Below are positions 1-8,440 of a stretch of 64,000 bases of DNA, piece after piece; positions within the stretch are counted from its first letter, which is position 1; every line of letters starts with the position of its first letter. The notes under the pieces are model-generated. The model made no database searches. It saw only the letters and a program-made list of their open reading frames with translations, and had not been told where the DNA came from. Origin of the DNA: Gemmobacter fulvus (lineage in GTDB: Bacteria; Pseudomonadota; Alphaproteobacteria; Rhodobacterales; Rhodobacteraceae); NCBI RefSeq assembly GCF_018798885.1, contig NZ_CP076364.1, positions 124,001 through 188,000 on the forward strand. Reading direction: 5' to 3'. Position numbers and translations under genes: made by a program.

Positions 1-165
1 TCTGAGGCCGCCAAGGACCGGCTCAAGGCCGATGGCTTCTTCTCAGAAATCATCGCCTGGAAGCTGCGCCTTTTCTGTCCGACGGATCCCGGCGGTGTGA
101 AAGTGCTCGATCAGCTGCTTGCACGTTTTCCCATCCAGGGCCTAGATGCACGCAAAGGTTGTTAA
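1..165 (+). CDS. C-terminal fragment of an unrecognised protein
   Basis: Frame 1 is open from the window edge to a TAA at 163-165 and encodes the last 54 residues of a protein whose start lies outside the window. The tail is rich in Leu, Lys and Asp and has no motif that I can name. The TAA lies just upstream of the next gene (12 bp before its ATG), so it is probably the upstream member of the same plasmid operon. It is real by codon use and by this tight spacing; the function is unknown. Confidence 0.55.
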   Translation, partial: SEAAKDRLKADGFFSEIIAWKLRLFCPTDPGGVKVLDQLLARFPIQGLDARKGC

Positions 166-176
166 TCGTGTGCGCC

Positions 177-1208
177 ATGTCATTGGAAACAGAAGATCTG
201 TTGCGAGACCTTTCGCAAAATGCCGAAAGCGTCTGCCGCCACTATCTCCCCGCCGGGAGGCGGGAAGGCTCTTACTGGATGGTCGGCGATCTGCAGAACA
301 ATCCAGGGAGATCACTGTTTGTCCGGCTAACCGGACCGACATCAGGGGCGGGCGCTTCTGGGAAATGGACGGACAGCGCGACGGGCGAACACGGCGATCT
401 TCTCGACATCATTCGCGAACGCACGGGCATCACACGCTTTCCCGATCTTTTGGCCGAGGCCCGGGTGCATCTTGGCCGTCCGCACCCGGTTCTCCCGGAT
501 GCCAATTCCCCACGCAGCCGAAAATCCCCCTCGGGTACACCCGCAGCGGCATCGCGTTTGTTTGCGGCCTCGCTGCCTTTGGCGAGTTCACTGGCAGAAA
601 CCTACCTACGTTCCCGGGGCATCACCCAAACGGTGCCGAGCGCGGCCCTGCGCTTCCACCCAAAGTGCTGGCATCGGGATGAGGGTCAGACCAAGCCTGT
701 GCCCAGACCAGCACTGATCGCTGCGGTCACGGATGGGGCAGGGGCCTTGCAGGGCGTGCATCGCACTTGGTTGGCACCTGACGGACAGGACAAGGCGGCT
801 GTCGACACACCGCGCCGGGCTATGGGTCACCTTCTTGGCAATGCCGTCAGGATCGCTCCTGCAGATCAAACCCTCGTGCTAGGGGAAGGCATCGAGACCA
901 TGCTTTCTGTACGCGAGGCGGCACCTTCTTTGCCCGTCTGGTCGGCGCTCTCGTCGGGTCACCTCGGAGCAGTCCTGTTGCCGGATGGATTGCAGCGCCT
1001 CTACATTGCCATCGACCGCGATCCGGCGGGGCAGCGCGCGGCGGAAAGATTGACCGCCAGAGCAACTGAGGCCGGGATTGTGGTGCGGGTGCTGGAGCCA
1101 CGTCTCGGGGATTTCAACGATGATCTGCGTGCCCACGGCGCTGAGGCGCTGCGCCAGCATCTGGCAAAGCAGATCGACCTCAAGGATCAGCATCGGCTGA
1201 CGATCTGA
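177..1208 (+). CDS. Toprim-domain (DUF7146-like) plasmid primase-type protein
   Basis: A 343-residue protein related to the Toprim/primase-like proteins of alphaproteobacterial plasmids and conjugative elements, probably acting on DNA during plasmid replication or transfer. The N-terminal third has the zinc-finger-less primase-like fold signature (GRSLFVRL, then SGKWTDSATGEHGDLLDI). The C-terminal third carries the Toprim core: VLGEGIETMLSV supplies the conserved Glu and YIAIDRDPAGQRAAERL supplies the Asp-x-Asp metal site. I chose ATG 177; an in-frame TTG at 159 would overlap the upstream stop and add six residues. The DUF2493 gene follows about 360 bp downstream, the usual order on such plasmids. 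The family assignment is good; the biochemical role is inferred. Confidence 0.8.
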   Translation: MSLETEDLLRDLSQNAESVCRHYLPAGRREGSYWMVGDLQNNPGRSLFVRLTGPTSGAGASGKWTDSATGEHGDLLDIIRERTGITRFPDLLAEARVHLGRPHPVLPDANSPRSRKSPSGTPAAASRLFAASLPLASSLAETYLRSRGITQTVPSAALRFHPKCWHRDEGQTKPVPRPALIAAVTDGAGALQGVHRTWLAPDGQDKAAVDTPRRAMGHLLGNAVRIAPADQTLVLGEGIETMLSVREAAPSLPVWSALSSGHLGAVLLPDGLQRLYIAIDRDPAGQRAAERLTARATEAGIVVRVLEPRLGDFNDDLRAHGAEALRQHLAKQIDLKDQHRLTI

Positions 1209-1337
1209 ACTCTAAAAGCGCAAAAGCAGTCAGGGAACGGGGCAGGGGTCAAGCATCGCTTGAGGAACTGGGTCGCGTCTCTCTCCTGTTCCCGGCTGTC
1301 AAACCCACCCGACACCCGCACGTCCTTCAAGAGATGG

Positions 1338-1445
1338 GCAGGCGGCCGTCAAAGGGGCCGCCCCTTCAAGGACGGGGGCAACTGATTTCCGCCGCGCACG
1401 CTGGCGTGCGCTTTGCATCGCGAGGCAAATCAGCCGCCCCCCGTC
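1338..1445 (+). other. Strongly structured leader (two inverted repeats) upstream of DUF2493 gene
   Basis: The 360 bp between the Toprim gene and the DUF2493 gene contains nested inverted repeats. GGCGGCC near 1341 pairs with GGCCGCC near 1356. GACGGGGGC at 1371 with ACTGATTT pairs with AAATCAG and GCCCCCCGTC ending at 1445; inside that arm sits a second hairpin GCGCACGC/GCGTGCGC. No T-tract follows, so this is not a simple terminator. It may be a structured 5' leader or a single-strand initiation-like site; the role is inferred only. Confidence 0.45.
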
Positions 1446-1567
1446 CTCCTCCACATGCGTTCCGGCCCCAAAGAGGGGGTGAAGGGGCGTCCCCAGTGAC
1501 AGCTTCCGCAGCCCATGAAGGCCGCGCGGGATGTCGCGCGGGCCCGAGCAGCCGGAGGCAAAAGACC

Positions 1568-2503
1568 ATGACGACCCAATTCCAGAGCGAAGGTTTCGAC
1601 CGCAGCCCCGCCCTTTCCCAGACTGCCTGGGCGCTTCAGGAGCTTCAGCTCTACGGCACCCGTGCCTTCCAGGACGAGGTCGATCTGCGCCCAATGCCGG
1701 AACCGGAGTGCCTCAACGACGCGGTCAGCGATATCTTCGATGCCCTCGTCGCAACACTTGGCGACACCCGTATGGAACCCGACCTTGAAGAATTGCTCTG
1801 GGGCCAGGTCAACCTTTTCCACCGCGCCGCCGCCCGGACCGAGCGCCTACTCGATGACAACGAAGTGGCGCAACACCGCCTTCAGCGCGAACAGGACGGC
1901 TCCGAGGTGAAATCGACGGAGCTTGAGCGCCTGACGGCCGAAGGCACCAGCCTTGTCGAACGGCGGCATTGCCTGGAAGCCTTCCGCGACCGCAGCGCCG
2001 AGGCGTTTGAGCTGCACACGGGCTCCACCTGGCGGCCCCGCTCTGGCTCGATGGTGAACCACCGCCACCTGACGGCGGCCCTGATCGACAGCCGCGATTT
2101 CCTCTCCGCCAAGCGCCGCGCCGAAAACGAAGTGCTTCTGCCCGCAGGACCCAAGGTTGCCCTCACCGGCGGGACCGACTTCAACGATCACCGACTGATC
2201 TGGGCCAAGCTTGATCTGGTCCAGACCAAGTATCCCGACATGGTCCTTCTGCACGGTGGCAGCACCAAGGGGGCCGAACTCATCGCCGCCAAATGGGCTG
2301 ATGCCCGCAAGGTCACGCAGGTCGCCTTCAAGCCCGACTGGACCAAGCATGCCAAGGCAGCACCCTTCAAGCGCAACGACGCCATGCTGGACGTGCTGCC
2401 CGTGGGTGTCCTCGTCTTCCCGGGCAATGGTATCCAGGAAAACCTTGCCGACAAGGCCAAAAAGCTCGGCATCCCGGTCCTGAAGTTCGAGAAGGGGGCA
2501 TGA
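1568..2503 (+). CDS. DUF2493 (SLOG-like) domain protein
   Basis: A 311-residue protein. The N-terminal ~170 residues are acidic, helical and probably coiled-coil. The C-terminal ~110 residues match the DUF2493 domain: VALTGGTDFNDHRLIW opens the Rossmann-like nucleotide-binding core, followed by LLHGGSTKGAELIAAKWA and a final VLVFPGNGIQENLADKA strand. DUF2493 belongs to the SLOG superfamily, thought to bind nucleotides or related ligands, and is very common on alphaproteobacterial plasmids beside Toprim primases. The start at ATG 1568 follows GGAGG at 1554-1558; a longer reading frame from 1334 runs through the structured leader and is unlikely. The precise role is not known. Confidence 0.8.
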   Translation: MTTQFQSEGFDRSPALSQTAWALQELQLYGTRAFQDEVDLRPMPEPECLNDAVSDIFDALVATLGDTRMEPDLEELLWGQVNLFHRAAARTERLLDDNEVAQHRLQREQDGSEVKSTELERLTAEGTSLVERRHCLEAFRDRSAEAFELHTGSTWRPRSGSMVNHRHLTAALIDSRDFLSAKRRAENEVLLPAGPKVALTGGTDFNDHRLIWAKLDLVQTKYPDMVLLHGGSTKGAELIAAKWADARKVTQVAFKPDWTKHAKAAPFKRNDAMLDVLPVGVLVFPGNGIQENLADKAKKLGIPVLKFEKGA

Positions 2504-2558
2504 GCCCCTTTTAACTTCACTTTCGGGAGATCGAGCCATGACTGCGACACATATCTAA

Positions 2559-2810
2559 CGACCGCTACGAGATGGCAGCCTGGGCACCGAGGCGGGCTTC
2601 CGTGTCGCCGCCGTTGTTGCGTTGCAGCATGCAGCAGCCCTGTCGCTGAATATGGTGGGGCCGCTGCGCATGTTGATTGTCTGCAGCCTGGCCGGAGCCC
2701 CTGGGCGTGAGCGTGAAACCTGGCGGACTATGCTGCCTTTCGCCCTTGCGGTTGTGGTCATTCTGCTGGCAACTTCCCTGTTGATCGACAGCGGTATGAT
2801 CTGGCCCTGA
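2559..2810 (+). pseudogene. C-terminal remnant of an L-lactate permease (LctP) family transporter
   Basis: An open stretch with no plausible start (a TAA lies at 2556-2558) encodes about 83 residues ending at 2810. It reads like the last two membrane segments of LctP-type permeases: a VALQHAAALSLNMVGPLR stretch, then the GxPGRERETWR loop characteristic of the family, then one hydrophobic helix. Most of the ~550-residue transporter is absent, so this is a deletion scar left beside the MFS gene. The family call rests on pattern similarity and is moderate. Confidence 0.5.
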
Positions 2811-2841
2811 TTGCTTCAATCCTCACAACATCAAAGACACC

Positions 2842-4050
2842 ATGACAGTTGCATCCCCGACAGGAACCCCGACCAGAACCTATCTCGCGGTTTTGGTCAT
2901 GCTTGGCACCACCCATCTGCTGAATGATCTGATGCAATCGCTGATCCCGGCAGCTTATCCGATCCTGAAAGAGGCCTATCAGCTGGATTTCGTGCAAATT
3001 GGCATGATCACCATGACTTTCCAGATCGCGGGATCGCTGCTGCAACCGGTGATCGGCATGGTGACGGACCGGCACCCTGCGCCCTATTCGCCGGTGGTGG
3101 GGATGATGTTCACCCTCTCGGGCCTGGTCAGCCTGGCCTTCGCCCAGAGCTACGCGACTATTCTGGTCTCGGTCGCGCTGATCGGGATCGGCTCTTCGAT
3201 CTTCCACCCCGAGGCAACGCGCATGGCCCGCTATGCCGCCGGTGGTCGGCAGGGGCTGGCACAGGGGATCTTCCAGGTAGGCGGTCAGGCCGGAGGCGCG
3301 CTCGGCCCGGTTTTTGCCGCCGTGATCATCGTGCCTTTTGGTCAGAACAGCCTGTCATGGTTCGCGGTGGCCGCGCTTCTCTCCATAGCGCTTTTGATAT
3401 GGATTGGCAGCAAACAGCGGCAGATCAGCGCGGAATTCGTGAGCGCACGCAAAGCCGCGAAAACCGGCACCACCGGGCCACTGCTGTCACCCAGTACCAT
3501 CGCGCTTGGCCTGTTCGTGCTGACTTTCCTGATGTTTACCAAGAACGTATATGGCGAGAGCTTCCGGTCGTTCTACACCTTTTACCTGATGGAGCGGTTC
3601 GGCCTGTCGATCCCTTCGGCTCAGATGATGTTGTTCATCTTCTTGCTGGCATCGGCGGTCGGGGCGCTGATCGGGGGTATCGTGGGTGACCGGATTGGCC
3701 GCTATCGGATCATCTGTATCTCCGTTCTCGGGCCTTTGCCGCTGACGCTCATACTGCCTTATGTGGACCTCTTCTGGACCGGAGTGCTGACGGTCATGAT
3801 TAACCTGATTATGGCCAGCGCCTTCGCCTCGATCCTGATCTATGCGATGGAGATTCTGCCAAACCGCATCGGCCTGATTGGCGGATTGTTCTACGGGCTG
3901 AACTTCGGGCTTGGCGGCATCGCGGCGGCGCTGCTTGGTGTGCTGGCCGAAAGCTACGGGGTGGAAACGGTCTATCATATCTGCTCGTTCCTGCCCTTGG
4001 CAGGATTGCTGGCCTGGTTCCTGCCGAGAATAGAGGAGACAAAGGGCTGA
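2842..4050 (+). CDS. fsr: MFS exporter of the fosmidomycin-resistance (Fsr) type
   Basis: A 402-residue inner-membrane protein with about 12 hydrophobic segments. It resembles Fsr-family transporters throughout: N-terminal LGTTHLLNDLMQSLIPAAYP, the TDRHPAPYSPVVGM loop after helix 2, and GIGSSIFHPEATRMAR in helix 4, a hallmark of the family. The second MFS A-like motif GGIVGDRIGRYR is in the central loop. Fsr proteins export fosmidomycin and perhaps other small molecules by proton antiport; the natural substrate here is unknown. The ATG at 2842 follows the lactate-permease scar by 31 bp. It stands alone; downstream is an intergenic repeat and a convergent ABC-F gene. Confidence 0.82.
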   Translation: MTVASPTGTPTRTYLAVLVMLGTTHLLNDLMQSLIPAAYPILKEAYQLDFVQIGMITMTFQIAGSLLQPVIGMVTDRHPAPYSPVVGMMFTLSGLVSLAFAQSYATILVSVALIGIGSSIFHPEATRMARYAAGGRQGLAQGIFQVGGQAGGALGPVFAAVIIVPFGQNSLSWFAVAALLSIALLIWIGSKQRQISAEFVSARKAAKTGTTGPLLSPSTIALGLFVLTFLMFTKNVYGESFRSFYTFYLMERFGLSIPSAQMMLFIFLLASAVGALIGGIVGDRIGRYRIICISVLGPLPLTLILPYVDLFWTGVLTVMINLIMASAFASILIYAMEILPNRIGLIGGLFYGLNFGLGGIAAALLGVLAESYGVETVYHICSFLPLAGLLAWFLPRIEETKG

Positions 4051-4194
4051 TAGGCAGTAGCTTCTGGTCCTCTCAGGATTTGCTGCGACGCCCGTCGAAG
4101 GGTCGGGTGTGTCCTGGTCGGCGGGTAATATACAGCCGCACAGCAGCCGAAAAGTTCTGCGGCCTCTCCAGGTGGACATCCTTGCAGTCATGGT

Positions 4195-4280
4195 CGGCCC
4201 TTAGCCGCCGGTCGAGCCTCGCCGATGCTGCGCTGCGGCATTCTCCGAAGCGGCCGTTCAGACAAAATGCAGCAAAATCA
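4195..4280. repeat. Dispersed intergenic repeat, copy A
   Basis: About 86 bp beginning CGGCCCTTAGCCGCCGGTC, then a GATGCTGC / GCGGCATTCTCCGAAGCGGCC core and a GCAGCAAAA end. The same order of blocks recurs at 28235-28330, and more degenerately at 6281, 20550 and 39304. It has no coding potential and sits at the edge of a gene block. Confidence 0.6.
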
Positions 4281-4313
4281 TCCCAATCATTGCATCGATG
4301 CGGGACGAAGTCG

Positions 4314-5897
4314 TCATTCCGCAAGATGAACGATTCTGTCCGGCGCGAGAGTTTCAAGGAATGCCGTGTCGTGGCTGATCACGATCACCGCACCATCATA
4401 AGCAGCCAGCGCGGCTTCCAGTGCGGCTATCCCGTCCAGATCGAGGTGATTGGTCGGCTCATCCAGAATCAGCAACAACGGCAGCGGCATGGACCCGAGG
4501 GCGCAGGCCAGACCGGCGCGCAGGCGCTCGCCGCCGCTCAATTCACCCGCATAGCGCAAGGCATCCGCCGCGCGGAACCCGAACCGGGCCAGTGCGGCAT
4601 GGGCCGCGTGTATATCTGCCACGGGATTCAGGTGCAGGAAGTTATCGCGAAGGCTGCGAGCGGGGTCGAGCAATCCGACATGTTGGTCCAGAAGCGCGAA
4701 CGGCACCTTCAACTCCACCCGTCCGGATTGTGGCACAATCTGCCCGGTGATGATCTTCAGAAGCGTGGACTTGCCGCTGCCGTTCGACCCGGCAATGACG
4801 ACACGTTCGGGTCCGGTGACTGTCAGCGACAGATCGCGGATGACGGGGTGGGCGGGATCATATCCGCCCGTCACCCAATCCAGCCGCAGCACCGTCCTGC
4901 CTGGGGCGAGGTCGGTTGGGGGAATGTCCATACGAAGCGGCTGCAGGACTTCTATCTTCTCGCGTGCAGCGGATAGTGCCTCGTCTGCCGCCTCGCGCCG
5001 GGCCTCCCGCAAACGCACCCCCGCCCCGCCCGAGGCTTCCGCCCGACCTTTGGCGAAGTCCATCAGTATCTTCGGCTGATCACCCTTCGCCCGCGCCCGA
5101 TGCCCGGCACTGTCCTTGCGTGCCTTGCGCTCGCTTGCCTGCTGCGCGCGGCGCGCACTATCTGAAACGGCTTTTTCGGCGTGGGCGAGATCGTGGGCCG
5201 CGGCCTCCAGTTCTACATCCTTGCGCTGGCGGAAGGCGCTGTAGTTCCCGCCATAACGGACCGCCCCGAGCGACGTCAGTTCGACGATGGCATCCATTTC
5301 TTCTAGAAGTTCGCGATCATGGCTGACGACGATTGCCCCGCCTGACCAACCCCGAAGGAGATCGATCACCGCCCTGCGCCCCTCTCGATCGAGATTGTTC
5401 GTCGGTTCGTCCAAAAGCAGGAAATCAGGTTCCGCCAGGACCAACGCGGCTAGGGCGGCACGACTGCGCTGTCCGCCAGAGAGTGTCGCCAGCGGCGTAT
5501 TCGGCGCGCCGGACAGGCCGCAACGTAAAAGCGCGGCCTCTATCCGGGCGGGCAAGGTCCAGTCGGCATCGGCCAGTTCATCGACTTGCGCCAGCCCTGC
5601 CTCGGCCCGGCCCAGCACATCGACCGCAGCCCGGACACCGAAAAGGTCGGCGATGGTGTCGTCAGGATGCGCGATCACATCCTGTCGCATCATGGCAATG
5701 CTGCCGGAAACCTTTACCTGACCCGACGCAGGATGCAGATCACCGCGAAGCAGGCGAATAAGCGTGCTCTTGCCGGAGCCATTGCGCCCGACAATGCCGG
5801 TCCGTTCAGGGCCGAAGGACAGGTTGAGCTCGGTGAAAAGCGGCGTGCCGTCAGGCGTGGACCAGTACAGACTGGACAGGGTAATGGATGCAGGCAT
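4314..5897 (-). CDS. ABC-F family ATPase (tandem ABC protein without membrane domains)
   Basis: A 527-residue soluble protein with two ABC cassettes joined by a charged, helical linker, the layout of ABC-F translation or resistance factors. Cassette 1 has GIVGRNGSGKSTLIRLL, signature LSGGQRSRAALA and Walker B FLLLDEPTNNLDREG. The linker is Ala/Arg/Glu rich. Cassette 2 has VIAGSNGSGKSTLLKII, LSGGERLRAGLA and LLILDEPTNHLDLDG. ABC-F proteins bind the ribosomal E site and either rescue stalled ribosomes or protect against antibiotics. The organisation is closest to the Uup/YheS-like housekeeping types rather than to proven resistance members, but that cannot be settled by eye. Convergent with the MFS gene. 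Confidence 0.85.
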   Translation of the reverse strand: MPASITLSSLYWSTPDGTPLFTELNLSFGPERTGIVGRNGSGKSTLIRLLRGDLHPASGQVKVSGSIAMMRQDVIAHPDDTIADLFGVRAAVDVLGRAEAGLAQVDELADADWTLPARIEAALLRCGLSGAPNTPLATLSGGQRSRAALAALVLAEPDFLLLDEPTNNLDREGRRAVIDLLRGWSGGAIVVSHDRELLEEMDAIVELTSLGAVRYGGNYSAFRQRKDVELEAAAHDLAHAEKAVSDSARRAQQASERKARKDSAGHRARAKGDQPKILMDFAKGRAEASGGAGVRLREARREAADEALSAAREKIEVLQPLRMDIPPTDLAPGRTVLRLDWVTGGYDPAHPVIRDLSLTVTGPERVVIAGSNGSGKSTLLKIITGQIVPQSGRVELKVPFALLDQHVGLLDPARSLRDNFLHLNPVADIHAAHAALARFGFRAADALRYAGELSGGERLRAGLACALGSMPLPLLLILDEPTNHLDLDGIAALEAALAAYDGAVIVISHDTAFLETLAPDRIVHLAE

Positions 5898-6117
5898 GGG
5901 GCAGAATTTCTCGCAACGAAACCGAAGGGGTGAAGGCGGCGAGGTTCAGGTCCATGTCTATGGCATCTCCGGTGGCAAGATATCGAGGAGGTAGTGGTCG
6001 CTCGGCAGCTTTGCAAGCCGAAGCCAACGGCAGGAATGGGCTCGAGCAGCATGCTGCGCCACAGCAACGGGCGGGTTCGGCGGCCTCAGTCGTTCCCCGC
6101 CCACGTCAGGCTAGCGC

Positions 6118-6285
6118 GGCCGAGGCTGTGTGAAAACTCAAAATCAGCTCAGGCGACAAGAACAATTTTCCGGATAGCAGGCGCATCTTGATAGTAACGG
6201 AGACCATCAGCCTGCCCTATCTGCGTCATTAGAACATTGTTCTGGATTATGCGGGCAATGGGTGAGTTTTCACACAGGCTCGGCC
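6118..6285. mobile_element. MITE-like element with 23-bp terminal inverted repeats
   Basis: A 168-bp segment bounded by near-perfect inverted repeats: the left end (6118-6140) and the right end (6263-6285) match at 22 of 23 positions and share the core CTGTGTGAAAACTCA. The 120-bp interior has no convincing gene. The ends resemble those of full-length transposase-carrying IS elements, so this is probably a non-autonomous deletion derivative mobilised in trans. No clear target duplication is visible. Confidence 0.6.
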
Positions 6286-6375
6286 CTGAGCCGCCGGTTG
6301 CCCCACGTGGATGGTGCGCGGCTGCGTTCCCCAAAGCAGCCTTTCACCGGATCGGCTATCGCTGCGATGCAGCTT
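6281..6375. repeat. Dispersed intergenic repeat, copy D (degenerate)
   Basis: Begins CGGCCCTGAGCCGCCGGTT, continues with a GCGGCTGCGTTCCCCAAAGCAGCC core and a GATGCAGC end. The block order is that of copies A and B with more substitutions. It adjoins the right end of the MITE-like element. Confidence 0.4.
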
Positions 6376-6519
6376 CCCCAAAACGGTCATCCATCGCATC
6401 GTGCAACATGGCTTGGCAGCCCAAGGTCGGCAGTGCTGACGGAGCGACCGCCGGCGATCTTGTAGCCAAGGTCTGGTTGTTGATTTGATGACGGTTGCGC
6501 GGCAGTCGAGGCAGTTACC

Positions 6520-7197
6520 ATGTATGCAAAAAATCTATCGCTTCTTCTTCATCGTGAGCTTTCTGAACAGCTATCATACGACGAAACGCTCAAGCGATTT
6601 GAGAGCTTGCGCGGATGTGGACAGCTCCCGCGTGGGAGAAACAGGGCAGCACAACGTCTTTTCAACGACGAGATTGCAAGCGCGATTTTGGGCTACGTGC
6701 CCACGGGGAGCGAATTGGCAGGGCACGTCGCCTTGATAATGGGTGATTTGCGGGCCGTTGGTGGGGAATCCGCATCATTTAAGGGCGCGGCTTCTCTCCG
6801 CGCGGCGATGGCGGCACTTTTCGCCAATGACGACGACTGCAATTCCCTCATGTCGCTCACGCTTTCTATAGCTCGAATTCCTGGAAACGATGAGTATCAG
6901 GCAAAGCTGATTTTCGAGGAAGACGGCCAACGGAGGACTATCTCCTACGTTTCGAAATACGCTTTGTCTCTGGCAGCGGTAGGAGCGGAAAAAGAATTCG
7001 ATCATGACCGACCCTTGTCAACCAACACCCGTCAACTCGTCCTCAACCGAGAGTTTTTTCGCCAATTAAAGCGCGACGTCGACCTTTCGCGTCATTTGGA
7101 TCGGCCATTGGAAACGGATTGGCGTGAATATGAAACAGAGGAAGAGCGCAACGCCTTCCATGAGCGCCTTGGTGCGCGCAAAGGGTCATTGTTTTGA
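6520..7197 (+). CDS. Unknown protein, first gene of an overlapping pair
   Basis: A 225-residue soluble protein with no signal peptide or membrane segment and no family I recognise. ATG 6520 is preceded by purine-poor sequence, so the start is provisional. The stop TGA overlaps the TTG start of the next gene by 4 bp (7194-7197), implying translational coupling and a joint function. The base composition is poorer in GC than the flanking transposon and plasmid genes, a sign of transfer. Charged C-terminal residues (ETDWREYETEEERNAF) look helical. Together with its partner it could be a two-gene defence or toxin module, but this is position-based guesswork. Confidence 0.65.
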   Translation: MYAKNLSLLLHRELSEQLSYDETLKRFESLRGCGQLPRGRNRAAQRLFNDEIASAILGYVPTGSELAGHVALIMGDLRAVGGESASFKGAASLRAAMAALFANDDDCNSLMSLTLSIARIPGNDEYQAKLIFEEDGQRRTISYVSKYALSLAAVGAEKEFDHDRPLSTNTRQLVLNREFFRQLKRDVDLSRHLDRPLETDWREYETEEERNAFHERLGARKGSLF

Positions 7198-7934
7198 ACC
7201 TTGGCGTGGATACCACCGTCACTTGGCCAAAGAAACCAACGCGAGTTGAGTTCGGCGGCCATAATTTCGTGCTTTTCCCAAAAACCAAGGAAACTTCGCA
7301 TTCGATCAGCATAGACCTACAGGGCGAGCGCATTAGCGCAGAAGACGCCAGGACTCTTCTCAACCGGTTTTTGAGTGTTCTTTCTTGGTGTGATGATCGT
7401 CACGCCATCCTGCGGCAGGGGTGGTCGGGAAACCCCGTGCCCGTGCCCGTGCCAAGGCGTGACATGGTATTCTCGACAATGATGACTTGGATGTTCTATC
7501 GCTCACTGCCAGATGATAAACAATTGCTAAACTGCCTTTCCTACTATCGAGAAGGATTGAATGCTGCTGAGGCCGAAATTGTATCGCAGGAAGTGCTGAG
7601 CTTCTTCAAAGTCTTCGAGATGAGGCGCGAAGGCCCCCAAGTCAGGCGTTGGATAGCGGAGGAATTCGACGCGGCTTGCAAGAATGTCCCGCCGGAGTTT
7701 TTGAAGCGTTTCAAAGAAGACAGACAAGAAAAGTCAGTTGAAAAGTATGTGTATGAGAATTGTCGCGTCGCAGCTGCACACGCCTCCATGAAATTCACGT
7801 CCGATGCAGACATGTCTTCCGAAACGCGTAGGTTATCTGTCGCTGCTGAGATTGTGCGGGCTCTGGCGCGGCATTACATAAGAACGACATTCAGTTTTTC
7901 AGATTCATACTTTAGCGACGAAATAAATCAATAG
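7194..7934 (+). CDS. Unknown protein, possible HEPN-type partner of the upstream gene
   Basis: A 246-residue soluble protein beginning with TTG at 7194 inside the stop of the preceding gene. The N-terminal half looks beta-rich (VEFGGHNFVLFPKTKETSHSI), then FLSVLSWCDDRHAIL and a Pro/Val run. The C-terminal half is helical and ends with EIVRALARHYIR, which contains an R-x4-H pattern (RALARH) as in HEPN ribonucleases. The pattern alone is short and can occur by chance. Proteins annotated as MauJ-like have a vaguely similar outline, but I cannot establish that. The tight overlap with the first gene is the best clue that the two work together. Confidence 0.6.
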   Translation: MNLGVDTTVTWPKKPTRVEFGGHNFVLFPKTKETSHSISIDLQGERISAEDARTLLNRFLSVLSWCDDRHAILRQGWSGNPVPVPVPRRDMVFSTMMTWMFYRSLPDDKQLLNCLSYYREGLNAAEAEIVSQEVLSFFKVFEMRREGPQVRRWIAEEFDAACKNVPPEFLKRFKEDRQEKSVEKYVYENCRVAAAHASMKFTSDADMSSETRRLSVAAEIVRALARHYIRTTFSFSDSYFSDEINQ

Positions 7935-8440
7935 CAGCCATAGGGTCGCTTCGTAGCATCGGTTAGAACGGGCTCCTCGCGTCTAGCTGCGTCGCAGCAT
8001 CGACCTCGCGGCTCTCGCGGACCGTGCCAGCGTCGTGCCCGGCCCAATGCTGCCACACGAAAAGAGGACAGGGCCCTTTGTGCGCCCTCTCAAAAGCCGC
8101 CTCTCTGTTCGTTTACGCGTCACTGATACAGTACGGACTATATCGCAGGTGACGCTCTCGATCGTCATCATGGCCACCACGCTTACAAGTCCATTTCGTG
8201 TCAGCCTAGATTGGGAGTAGAAAGTCAGGCTTGCGGCATTGCCAGAGGCCCAAAGCTACTTCCTACGGAAGCGTTCTATCCTGCCCTTGGGGCAAACAGA
8301 AAATAGGATGTTACGATTGTAATAAAGACCTGAAGCGCGCCTCGTTAAAAGTAATCCAGACCTCTAAAATACCAATCATTGCCGCGATATGGAAATGGTG
8401 GGGATATTGGCAATGTAACTAGCCGTTTTAGATCGAGAAT
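7935..8440. other. Intergenic region without recognisable gene
   Basis: About 500 bp between the convergent unknown genes. I see only short frames with poor codon use and no transposon end. It may contain the terminators of both flanking genes. Confidence 0.5.

Noticed and set aside
4080-4976. A 298-codon plus-strand frame across the repeat and the ABC-F gene
   Set aside because: It is antisense to the clearly coding ABC-F gene and has no recognisable features.
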